From Sphaerosporella brunnea (lineage: Eukaryota; Ascomycota; Pezizomycetes; Pezizales; Pyronemataceae): a stretch of DNA of 26,110 nucleotides. Position numbers and translations under genes: made by a program. A model generated the notes under the pieces. It worked only from the letters and a program-made list of their open reading frames with translations. It ran no database searches and was not told the DNA's origin. Below, one piece after another: positions 10,007-20,189 of this stretch. The stretch lies in NCBI GenBank assembly GCA_008704415.1, contig VXIS01000483.1:1-26110 (forward strand). The letters are read 5' to 3'. Within the stretch, counting starts at the first letter, position 1; each line of letters begins with the position of its first letter.

Positions 10007-10479
10007 AGATAAATAGATCTAGATGGACTCGGGTTAAATATGTATTTACTTGATTTTTCTGCATAATAATTTAATCGGATCTCGAGCTTCCATGGCCACC
10101 TACCTGTGAAGCTGAGCGCTTCCAATCTTGGGTTCCCTCCCACCAGGGAGAAATTAAGTCTTGCTTACACTTCAGCGATAGGTATAAACCCAGAATATGC
10201 CCATGGTCGGCACGGTGAGTGACGGAATCTCAATATTTAGAGGCCTTATTCCCTGATCAACCCAACGATCCAAGCTCCGCGGAAAGATCCTTTCTCACAA
10301 CGGGCTCTAACTACAGCCGAGTCGCTAAATGAAGGCCTACGTTCCACAGCACAATGAATTGGACCAATCATTGTTGCAGGATCAATCTCATGTGACCCCA
10401 CACAAAGGGGTGCGAGACGAGCTTTTCAGCATCCAACTCAACATCCAGAAAGCGAGATTTAAACGCGTACTCAAAGGCA
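10007..10479. other. Intergenic region between phoD and the NLR gene
   Basis: It contains the phoD 3' end and the NLR promoter. AT-rich sequence just after the phoD stop (TAATAATTTAAT around 10064-10075) would suit a polyadenylation region. No gene, repeat or clear TATA box was recognised. Confidence 0.5.
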
Positions 10480-13400
10480 ATGACCGGGTTCGAAATCGCC
10501 GGTGTAGTCCTCGCAGGGCCAGCAGTCATTCAACAGCTTCTCAACGTCGCCATCGATGGCTACCGGGTGTTTCAAGACGCGAACACGGCCGGGAGAGGGA
10601 TCCAACAGTCTCTCTATGAGCTCGATATTACGCGAGTGCGCTTTGAAGATTGGATTCGGGCGTTGTCAAAGTGCAATGGCAACTTGGCGGAGGTCCTGGG
10701 TGAGAACTCGAGGCGTTATCAGCTTGTGCTGGAGACCTTGGCCTTGATCGCGGGGGTTTTTGCACAGGTATGTAACAGCCTGCGTGTCCTGGGTCTGGTG
10801 GTGGCTTTTGGGGCTGGGTGCCCCAGCGCCCCGAAGCTACCGTTTCTACTCGCGAACATACGTGAGGTTGTGAATCGGTTCCTTCGGCCCATTGTCCGAA
10901 AACCGTACAATCCAATTGGCGCCTTTCTTCGCGAGTAGAAACGGTATCTCCATTACACTTTTGCCTGGTCAGCTGAAACTCGTGCTTTTGATAGGTCGAA
11001 CAACTGGAGAAGAAGTACGGCATCGCCCGGAGGGAATCTGGGGAGGAGGAACACACGCAAACTCGGGGCCGCCTAGGAATTAGAGCGTGGCTCAAGCAAC
11101 ATATCCGACGCCCTTCGGCAAATGGGCAATCACAGAAGAGCCACTCCAGCAGCCCAGCACCTTCCAGTTCCGCTGTACCCTCGGAGAGCTCAGCGTTGCC
11201 TTCATCGCAACTATCGTTACCAGTAAACAGCGAAACTACAATTACGAACCTTTCTCTCGAAGGGGACCTTGAGTTCGAAGCACCTGGATTGGCGGAGTGC
11301 ATTTTGCGACTGGAGAAGGTAGCAAGCGAATATCAGCAGACATTATCGACATTTCGAAAGTATGAGTGGGTCTTTTCTAGTCGGGGGAATGTCCAGCTCT
11401 TGATCGAAGATTTGAAAAAATACATTTCTTCCCTCGAAATACTTACCAGCGTCATATTCCAGCGTAAGGAAGCCACGTCTCATTCGAGGCAAGAGTCACT
11501 TTTTTTTTGACAGCGAACACAGGTAAATCTGACATCGCTGGCTCAAGCTCCTTCAAAGAATTCCAGGTGCCGCTCAAACTTCCGTTCGCTCGACTCTCTA
11601 AGTTCGTGGGTCGCGAACAGATCCTGGCACATATGGATGATCTTTTCGATCCAAAGCTTCTGGCGAACGGACATCCCGAGAAAAGCCGGAGGAAAATGGT
11701 CGCTTTGCATGGCATGGGTGGCATGGGAAAGTCACATATTGCTCTTGAATATGTATACCGCCACGCAGAGCAGTATAGCACAGTAATCTGGGTGGACGTT
11801 ACAGATTCCAGCACCACGAACGCCAGTGGCAGGCAAACCCTCGAGACGCTGATTGCGCATTATGCCACTAAATATCCCAGCGCGCCGGATTTCGCGCGCA
11901 TCGCAACGGACCTTGGGATCCCGGGCCAGGTTGATAATGCAGGGCAGTTGATCAACGAAAGTGCTGCGAAGTCGCCGTGGGAGACTGTCCGCAGATGGAT
12001 GGCCAAAGATGGAAACACTGGATGGTGCCTGATCGCCGATGGAGCCAATCATGATCGCGATACCGTTAGATTGCGCGATGTACTTCCTGTGTGTGGCCAC
12101 GGGCACATCATAGTCACTTCAAGAGTGGTGGTTCCCGAATGTGACCATCATATCGATATCCCGATAATGGACAAAGAATCTGGGCTCAAGTTTCTGCTCG
12201 GCGACCTGTTCGAGGACGCTTCTCAGGACGGTAAGTTTTCACTTGTCGACTTGTACCCTGGGGTACTGCCAGGACGTCCTGGTCATGCACAAACAGCGGC
12301 TCAGCCACCGTAAACCGGGCGTTGAATAAGCTGCATGGCTAGGATGTTTGAGTCTTTGAAAGTTCTGGACCCCTCTGACACGCTGCTAGCAAGAGAGGCG
12401 GCAGAAAAAATCGCTGAAACACTCGGATACCTACCACTAGCACTGTCTCAAGCTGTCGCGTATATGAAAACCAGAGGACTCGAGCTCGCGGATTACCTAC
12501 ACAGGCTATGCAAAGATCTCAGCCGGCTAATCAGCAATCCAATCCCCCCATACACTGACGGAGTGTTTTCCTGCTGGAAGCTGTCCGTGGATGCTCTGAT
12601 GGAAACGAATCCCGATGCCATTTACTTACTCCGGCTCTGCTCCTTCTTGAGCCCCGAGGGAGTGTCGAAGGAGCTACTATACCGAGGCTTGAAGGGAATG
12701 GGTTGGCTGGATACCAGTATTATGCCCTTACTTCTTACATTTGCCCGGTTTAAGAAATTGCTAACTTCTCTGCTGCATCAAGACGAGTTTCGTTTAGATG
12801 ATGCCATCGATGATCTCGTGCGATATGCGCTGATGAAGTGCAAAGCATCAGCTACCGGCGGCGGCGGGAAACGTCGCTCATTCTGGATCCATCCGTTGGT
12901 ACAACACTGGGCCAAACACTCGTACAGCGAAAGTAAATCCGTTGTTTTAGAGAAAGATCCCTCGCGCGTGGCCCAACTGCTCAAGGAAGGCTCGAGGAGC
13001 ACAGTTTGTTTCGTTGCGAGTTCAGTGGTGGAAAATGACCGAGGTTCCGACGAATGGATCTTTGAGCGAGAAAACATGGCTCACTTTCGCCTCTGCTATG
13101 ACGACTACATTCCCAGGTACATCACGGCCCCAGGCAACGAGGATATCGTGGACGAAAGGCTTGCGCTAGCACTTCGGCGGTTCGGAAGGCTAAGATGTGC
13201 GTGGTCGGAGGAGGTATGGGCTGAAGGGCTCTTACTGGAATCTGTCAGGTTGTACTACAGGCTCCTTCCGGCAACCGCTGACATCGAAGTGGCATTGCTA
13301 CAAACCAAGATGACATTAGCCGAACTATATCTCTGCCATGAGTTCGGCTGCAGCATTGAGAACATTGGCTTATTGATCGACGAAACGGTGCTTGGACTGA

Positions 13401-14026
13401 GACTTTTGCTCGGGGAGTTCCATCCGGATGCACTGTGGAGCATGACATTGAAAGCGACACATCTTGCCGAGATCGGATGGAACGATGAAGGAGTTGAACT
13501 CTTTCAAAAGTGCTTGGAAAACAACGAAAAAGCGCTCCCCCCGGGCCACCCCTACATCTTTAATACCATGAGCGATCTTGCTATGTTGCACCATCTACTG
13601 GGGAATGCCGACCAGGCGTTAGAGCTGTCAATCCGAGCGTTTGAGCAGTGCGAGATGAGCCACGGCGTCAATCACCCAAAGGCGCTACTGCTCTTGAGGG
13701 TCGTTGCGGAAATGCACCGGCGTTCAGGGGATTTCGACAAAGCTTGTGAGTGTTTCCAACGTGTTGCGAAAGGGTTGGAGGCAACCTTCGGCGTTGCAAA
13801 CAAGACTACTCTATCCGTGATTGGCAGTCTCCGAGAGGCATATTGCTTGACGGGGCGATTTGAAGAGGCGTTATGGGAGACTGAGCGTTATCTGGAAGGT
13901 TGGAGGGTTTTGCGTGGTGAGGAGCACCCGGAGAGAGACGTGATGCTCGCCGCCGCCCGGGAATTAATCCGAGAGGAAGCTTCGAGGGGAAAAGAAAGCG
14001 GCGCAAAAAAACAAAAAAACAAGTAA
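10480..14026 (+). CDS. NLR-type receptor: HeLo domain, NB-ARC, TPR (heterokaryon-incompatibility-like)
   Basis: Exons 10480-10767, 10995-11463, 11514-12230 and 12363-14026 sum to 3138 nt, 1045 residues. Residues 1 to about 250 match a HeLo-type domain: an N-terminal hydrophobic helix (EIAGVVLAGPAVIQQLL), DITRVRFEDWIRALS, and a C-terminal NVQLLIEDLKKYISSLEIL. Its membrane-targeting cell-death role is known from HET-S. The NB-ARC module has the P-loop GMGGMGKS (319-326), a Walker B-like CLIAD (Asp428), the sensor-like HIIVTSR, and LGYLPLAL near 511-518. The C-terminus (about 800-1010) carries roughly four kinesin-light-chain-like TPRs with recurrent HP turns. The architecture is that of fungal NLRs involved in non-self recognition and programmed cell death; the ligand is unknown. 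Intron 1 (227 bp) holds an element-like inverted repeat. Intron 3 (132 bp) uses an unremarkable GAAAG acceptor because better ones break the frame, so its position is provisional. Confidence 0.85.
10838..10946. mobile_element. Small TA-bounded inverted-repeat element in NLR intron 1 (MITE-like)
   Basis: A perfect 19-bp inverted repeat, TACCGTTTCTACTCGCGAA at 10838-10856 and its exact reverse complement at 10928-10946, bounds a 109-bp segment wholly inside the first intron. Each arm begins with TA at its outer end, so the layout can be read as TA target duplications around 17-bp terminal repeats, as in Tc1/mariner-type MITEs. Without the insert the intron would be close to 120 bp, nearer the local norm. 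The TA duplication is only two bases and could be chance; the perfect arms are not. Confidence 0.5.
12231..12362 (+). other. NLR intron 3 with palindromic interior
   Basis: The donor is a consensus GTAAGT. The intron contains TAA and TGA stops in the exon frame and two palindromic segments: TACCC/GGGTA arms around 12254-12265 and the perfect 14-bp CCAGGACGTCCTGG around 12269-12282. Candidate acceptors at CTAG (12339-12342) and ATAAG (12326-12330) lead to a stop; GAAAG ending at 12362 restores the frame and gives a normal NB-ARC spacing before REAAEKIAETLG. Confidence 0.5.
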
Positions 14027-14762
14027 AAGGTATGTACATTTACTATGACGATCTTTTTTTTCCTTTTTTTTTTCTATCTACCTGTATTTACGGTTGACAA
14101 TGATATATCTATCATCACTTAAGTATCTCCGTGAGATGTGTCCACCGAATGAGGTTTTCACCTGCAGACTGAGAGATTGATGCCCTATGTTTGCAGGGAA
14201 GGCGAACGTGGGCAAGATCTATGATTCTACTGTACGAGTACTTCCACAAGTGAATCGTCAACACTTGAAAGCTCGGAGTCACTGTTACCCGGGCCGTGAC
14301 CGATAAGGTCTTAGGGTTAATCTATCTCATGCACAGCTGCCATGTTCGTTTATTTACTCTAGATAGCTCTGAATGATGACACTTCGGCGACATTCATCTT
14401 CAAGCTTAATGGAGCACTTCCCATAACTCTATCGTTGCCGGATAGAAAGTGGCATTTTTTGGGTTAGTTACGAGCCGAATAGATGGGGTGGCTTCCCGTG
14501 AGATTGGCCAAAGGACAAGGAAGATGCCGGTCCAAGGGTGGTGAGCGTAGAACACAGAGCAATTTGTCGCGACCCCCCCCCCCCCCCTTCCATCTATCGT
14601 TAGATCTGCGGATCCAACCCGCTGGCGTGGATACCCCTATCCAAATTGGTTTTGGGTTTCAGGACAGAAATCTCAATTTGTGAAACGCGAACTACAGCCC
14701 GCCCGCTGAACACTACCTCAGAAACCCAAAAACCTCAATCAAGGACCCGTCCCAACCCCCAC
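14027..14762. other. Convergent intergenic region
   Basis: This separates the 3' ends of the NLR gene (plus) and the membrane-protein gene (minus). It begins with T-rich tracts (CTTTTTTTTCC around 14050-14075) and contains a 15-C run at 14573-14587. No gene, RNA or repeat was recognised; the 14483-15224 plus-strand frames lack motifs or run antisense to the membrane protein. Confidence 0.5.
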
Positions 14763-15884
14763 CTACCGCTTCTCCTCGACCACAGCCACCTTCTTCACCT
14801 TCTCCACCTCACTCCTCAACTGCGCCTCCCTCCACCTGAAGCCCGCAGCCACCACCGTTCCAGGACCTACCACAATCGCGGCCGCCGCAACAGCAGTAGC
14901 CAGCCCCAGCGCCTTTCCCAGCGACTTCCCAGCGGCGTCCATAACACTCCACACGCTCATGGCGGTCCACAACAACGCGGCGATGGCACCGAGGAGGAAA
15001 TCGATCTGGATGAACCAAACGGTGCGGTCACCCAGCGCCTGCGGGTTCGAGCGGGGGACAAAAACGCTGGCCAGTCTGGTCACGGGGCTTTCAGCGGCGG
15101 CGGCGGCAAAGATGTAGTAGTAGGTGTAAGCGTGTACGGCGAGGGAACCGGCGATCAGGAAGTTGTACACGGCGTAGACGTGGCAGCGCTCGTTCTTTGC
15201 GCGTCCCGACGCTGCTGCTGCTGATATCCTTTGCAGCACGTAGAACAGCAGCGGGAACCCGCCTTGGCCCGCCACGATGATGCTCTGCCGCGTGGCGGTG
15301 GCGATGTGCGTGCTGGGAAGGAACATCGCCGCGGTGGGGACCATGAAGCCGAGTATCAAAGCGGGCAGGATCGAGGCCGCGCGCGCCGCCGGGAGTGAGG
15401 CGTCTTTCGGCTTCGGCGTCGAGACATGCGCATAGAAGCCCAACGGCGCAGCGGTGCAGAAGCCGATCGTCTGCATGGCTTGGTTGAACGTGAGAGGGCT
15501 TCATCCGGCCGCCGTCAGCACATCCTAACGACTATGGTTGGTCGCAAACCTTCTCATCGCAGTCTGTGGCGTCCCCTTCCGCGCTGCTTCGATGGCCCAG
15601 ACACCGATGCACGCCGGCAGCAGGCCCATCAGGAAGTTGAGCAGCAGCGTCCAAGCATCGGGGTTGCTGCCGTCCACCAATTGCTGCACAAAGCAGACGA
15701 GCAGTTGCAGGCCGTAGTCGATTTGCCAGATCCCAGTGTAGGACTTCTTCAAAGCCTCGCCGTGCGGGAAGAGCCCGGATTTTTGCACCGCTGTGATGTG
15801 CTTGAAGATCTCGAGCGTGTTCGGTGAGAGCAGGAACACGTATGCGCCGGTGGCAGCGAGGGGGAGGTAAAGAAATCTCAACAT
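14763..15884 (-). CDS. Multi-pass integral membrane protein, function unassigned
   Basis: Two exons on the minus strand (15884-15550 and 15498-14763) joined across a 51-bp intron with GTTTGC donor, CTGAC branch motif and GAAG acceptor give 356 residues; the junction reads TAMRSPLTFNQAMQ. The start is ATG 15884, directly opening a hydrophobic segment (LRFLYLPLAATGAYVFLL). About seven or eight hydrophobic segments are visible near residues 2-20, 57-71, 77-100, 152-172, 184-202, 219-245, 272-297 and 309-331. The C-terminus is charged (REAQLRSEVEKVKKV), predicted soluble. No catalytic or transporter signature was recognised. Membrane proteins of this size occur in some fungal secondary-metabolite clusters, but no cluster partners are present here, so I do not assign that role. 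Confidence 0.75.
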
Positions 15885-16293
15885 AGCTGCGGTCTTGATT
15901 GAAGAACCATCGCCGCAGCGAGGGGGAAGTATGCTTCTTATGTGTCTACAACAATTGGATAATTGGATGAGATGTGACGAGACGTTACCCCGCGGCTGCA
16001 TAAATGCGTTGGCAACTCCACAATCATCAGACAGAGGCAGATACAGTAGCCTGTCTGTAGAGAGGAAGGCGTGATGCACGGGCATGCAGGAAGTTCTGAA
16101 GAGAGCGCGGGGCACATCATCGCGCAGCCACGTCAAGCGCCAACATTAACCGCGAGTCCGGGAAAACCGGTGGAGGGGAGGGTCACCGCCGTCAAAGGAC
16201 GCGCAACGAGGGATTTCGCGCAGCAATTAAATACAGCCAGAGCATAAAGCTTCACATTCATATCATCACCAGGTATCGTTCCAACAATCCCAT
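15885..16293. other. Spacer between the membrane-protein gene and the cofactor D stop
   Basis: It holds the upstream region of the membrane-protein gene and the 3' flank of the tubulin cofactor D gene, both on the minus strand. The open frame extending to 16136 in the same frame as the membrane protein has no motif and is treated as leader. No clear TATA box or RNA gene was recognised. Confidence 0.45.
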
Positions 16294-19200
16294 CTAACAC
16301 AATCCCGCCTTGACCTTCGCAACTACTGGATTCAACTCCGCCGTGCTCCTCCCCCAATCGACACCCTCCATTTCCTCCGCCACCTCCTCCTTCCCCTCCT
16401 CAGCCGCTATAAAATACAGTGCATCCGCAACATCCATTCTCACTCGTGGGAACGGATGTAACAACAGAGTGACCATCTTTGCCTGCACTTCCTTCTTCCA
16501 CGGTTCCCCTTCAGCCGATAACGCCAATGATCGATACATTTGGTTCGCAGCAGAGAGCTTAGAAACACTGGAGGTCTTGAAATGCGTCCTAGCGGTGAGT
16601 GCAAACATGCGCTTGCCAATGGCGGCGAGCGGAAGCAGGGAAGTGTCGATCAATAAGCTGGCCACTTCCATCAACGGTACCGTGATGCGATCATCCGTCT
16701 TGTCAACTGCGCGTCGGAACACCGCGACAAGTGCGATCGCAATTTCCTTTCGGTGTTCGGTGGTAGTTGCGGCAAGGTACTGCAACAATGCACGACGGGA
16801 TGCTCTGAGAACCGAATCGCTACCCGCGCCAGCCGAAGTCATATATCCCTCTAGCAACGCCTCTCGGAGCTGAGGATTATTGAGTAGGGGAAGGAGGGAG
16901 GCAAAATACACTTCTGGTGATTCGCGCGGTATTTGGATTTCCTTTGGAAAGTCAACCGGGGTAGTACGGACAATGTCCGCCAAAACGTCTGCGGCATGGA
17001 AACGCAATCGGTCCAATTTCTCGACTGCAATGCGGATAATCTTGGATAAAAACATCCAATGCTTCTCTTCCGAGAGATCGGAATGCGATGTGAGGTGCGC
17101 CTTGGCTGCAGTGATCGCCGCGGAACGTACCCACGAACCAACATCGCCGCGCTGGTCAACTGCGTAGTCGTCTAATGCATCCAATATAGTATCAACGACG
17201 GCCTCGGGGAAATCGTACCAGCCTTTTGCAGAAAAAGCCTTAATCGCAGCAACGCGAATCTCGACTTCGTTGGTTCGATGGGCAGCGGCGACAAGGACAT
17301 CGAGTACTCTGCTCATATCCACTCTTTCACGAACCTTTTGGTCGGGATCGAAAAGTTGACCAAGAGCCAAGATTTGTCCAGTCCTGCGATACATAGGATT
17401 TTCAATCCTTTCGCACCAGCTGGCCAATAGTTCCTGTCGGTTTGTGAGGGATAACTTCAAGAGCACCTCCTTAGCTGCAAGAACGGCTTCTTTCAACACT
17501 GCTTCCTCCGAACGATCCAACGAAGCTTCTAATATCGCAGTCCACAATTGCAAAGATCTGGTTTTACGCGGCAGTTCCGACGTAGGACACGGGCTTCCGT
17601 CAGAGTCGTCAGGATATCGAGTCAGGTGAGCGAGCGATCTGATCAATCGACAAGTGGCTTCGGCTGTGAGTTCAGGTCGAAGAACTGGGTTTACCAGTTC
17701 GTTGCCCTTCAGTTTTGCAAACACGTCATTGTGTAGTGTTGACAGTATGTCTTCGCCGATCTGCTCAGAGTAGCCGGAAACATCCGAAATATTGTCCAGG
17801 ACTTCGGCAAGTGCCAGCAGGCAGCCGTGGTAAATCTCGACATCCCTTCCTTCCTCTTTTATGCGGCGCAGAATTCTACGTAAAATGAATTTCCGTCTAT
17901 TCCAGAGCGAATGGAGACCATCTTCCGTATCCGAATACTTCATCCGGCACATAGAGCCCAAGCTCGTGGCAGCGAGCCTTCGGCCTTCATCGTGGCTGCT
18001 GCCGACCCCCCGCCATCCCTCGACAAGCCCGAAAACAATAGCAGTCCAGTATTCGAGTTCGAGTTCGACGGCCTGACGGGCAACCGTAAGAACTGATCGC
18101 TGGCGCAGGGCGACAGCGTTGTAGTCCACCGCCTGGACTAACGGTATTCCGTGCTTTACATATCCCGAGTGACGACCAACCAACTCCTGTAATGCCGCCG
18201 ATGAAGCGCGTCTCACATTGCCCAATGGATCAAGACAACCAGCCACCACCAATTCCGTGGCCAGAAGCTGAATGATCTTTCGGCCATCCTCAAACTCAGT
18301 GGCCAGAACGACAATGTCTCCTGCAGCTTCGAGCTCAGGCGTTGTGTACGACCTCGCCAGACTCCACGCGGCATAACACGCCGCATCTCGTACGTTCCCG
18401 CCTACGGCGAAGGTGGACCGACGCTGTTCGAATTTCAAAGCCTCGACGATGCATTCTACCACCCTAACCATGACTTCTGTCGATCTCACCGCTCTCTGTC
18501 GTAGGAACGTGGCAAGAGTCAAAGTTGCGCCATGCCATCGTTCCGCCGTAACCGCGGTCAAGATCTTGCTCTGTCGCTGGCCGGGCTTTGCGATTGGCGG
18601 ATCGAAAAACACATCCTCTTCGTAAACACTCATCACTGCTTCCAGGACATCTCCCGCCATATCCGGATCGAGCTTGCGGGCAACCACCGCCAGTGATTTC
18701 GATGCACCTAATCGTACCGCAGTGTCGCGATCACCGAGTGCATTCAGCAACCTCTCGATAATGTCCTCGATGTAATCTCTCTCCTTCGGATGAGCTAGCG
18801 TCAGGGACGCAACCCAGCGGTATATCTTCATGCCGAGTCTACGCACACTGGAGGAATTCCATTCCTCGTGTTCTTCGTCCTGGATCTTTGTGACCATATC
18901 AAAAATTGTCGGCACGAACTTTTCGACTGTTTCCGAGTCACCCTGCGCCAGGAAACCAGCCAGGAGTGCCAAAACGCCGGTCTTGAGAAATAATGTTCGT
19001 GCTTCCGCTTGCTTTTCCACGGTTTCCATGGCTCGGACACCCCAGGCCACCATCGCATCCAGCAATCCGAGGCTCCGCATGTCCCGGCGAAGGGATATCC
19101 GGATGAGTAGAAGGGCGGCGGCATCACTTTCTCGGTTTCCGGGCGACGAAAGATACGATACTCCAAGAGCCAGCAACCGCTTCGATAGGTGTGGTAGCTT

Positions 19201-19865
19201 CAGTTTCTCCAGTCCCGTTCCTTCGAGAATTGATAGGTCGTGCGTGACACCTTCCGCAGGCTCGGTCGAGATTGTGCTCAAATCGAAAGGTGCCAGCAAT
19301 AGATGGCTTAGCCACAGCAGGACAACGTACCGCAGTTCCCACGAACCGTCAATGCCGGTTATTGGGAGCGCGAAGAGCGATGTTACCGGCTCGAGTAGGT
19401 GAGGTTGATTGGGAAGGAATCGGGAGATGATCTTGGGACCTCGGATCTTCACGATGGTGTAAAGCAGGCGCGATACGGCAACTGGAAGGGTGTAATATCC
19501 CCGTGGCGCAGCATCTTCGTCGGTCGGGGGGTGTGCAATGTAGGCGGTGAAGGCGGAGGTGAGCGGATTCAGGAAAGCGGGCAGATGCGGGTCCAAGAGC
19601 TGAGGGGATTCTTGGAAGGGCTCTAGCTAGAAGAGTTGGCGGATTAGAACACGAAGAGTTGCTCGAGAGAAGGGGAGTTTAATCAACATAAAGAGCCTTG
19701 ACGAACCAGGCCCACGAGCTTTTCTATTTGCGTCCTGTCGCAGATGTAGCGCAGAGCTCCGTCGTCCTCGCGTAGAGCCGATGGCAGGCCAGCAAAGAAG
19801 ACGTCGAAGAGGCCGCCCGACACCTTCTGGAGCATGACATCGCTGTCCTCGACTGGCGCGTCCAT
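16294..19865 (-). CDS. Tubulin-folding cofactor D (TBCD/Alp1/Cin1 homologue)
   Basis: Two exons on the minus strand: 19865-19707 (53 codons, MDAPVEDSDVMLQKVSG...) and 19626-16294, with an 80-bp intron, give 1163 residues, close to the roughly 1200 of the family. The junction joins EKLVGL to LEPFQESPQLLDPHLPAF, a conserved N-terminal signature; the donor I chose (GTTCGT) is weak, and a nearby GTGGGC or GTCAAG could be used instead, changing a few residues. The protein is all-helical HEAT/ARM repeats (for example ELRYVVLLWLSHLLLAPFDL, DRDTAVRLGASKSLAVVARK). The family's C-terminal domain is recognisable around residues 905-1100 (SLLPLLNNPQLREALLEGY). Cofactor D captures beta-tubulin and works with cofactors C and E and Arl2 to assemble or recycle alpha/beta-tubulin dimers in the cytosol. 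It is divergently arranged with the PP4 gene. Confidence 0.9.
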
Positions 19866-20189
19866 CGTGTTGGCCGTGGATGGCTACGATTTGCGATGGT
19901 ATGGAGAATAGAATAGTTATAGAATTGCTGGTTGGGCGCGGTGTGGGTGGTTGGTGAGGGGTGGGGACGAAGGAGCCTGCGGCTCTGGCTCCTCGTCCGT
20001 CGGTACATAGATAGAGCTTTCTCTCCATCCGGACCCACCGACCGAAAAGCGACTCCGAAAAAAGCGCCTCCATAACGCGTGGTATCCGTAGCCCGCCGCC
20101 GCCCAGCTTCAATCGCCAGCCCTGGACCAGTCCGGAAATTCCGTTCTCGCATTAGTCACGAGCTCCCCAAAGCTCCCGCCAGTCCAGCT
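19866..20189. promoter_or_regulatory. Divergent promoter of cofactor D and PP4 genes
   Basis: Only 324 bp separate the two start codons, so both housekeeping genes must share this region. I did not find a TATA box at a convincing distance or a CCAAT box; the region is GC-rich towards the PP4 side and contains pyrimidine tracts. Minus-strand frames across it (to 20152) have no family motif. Confidence 0.6.

Noticed and set aside
10628..11302. 224-codon minus-strand frame across NLR exons 1-2
   Set aside because: Crosses intron 1 and mirrors the NLR frame; no recognisable domain.
14573..14587. 15-C homopolymer (also 10-G at 3621 and 16-A at 6797)
   Set aside because: Simple homopolymer runs in intergenic DNA; length may be unreliable and no function is implied.
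15885..16136. 84-codon in-frame extension of the membrane protein
   Set aside because: No motif and no hydrophobic segment; ATG 15884 opens straight into the first membrane segment.
16310..16873. 187-codon plus-strand Ser/Thr/Ala-rich frame
   Set aside because: Antisense of the cofactor D C-terminal region.
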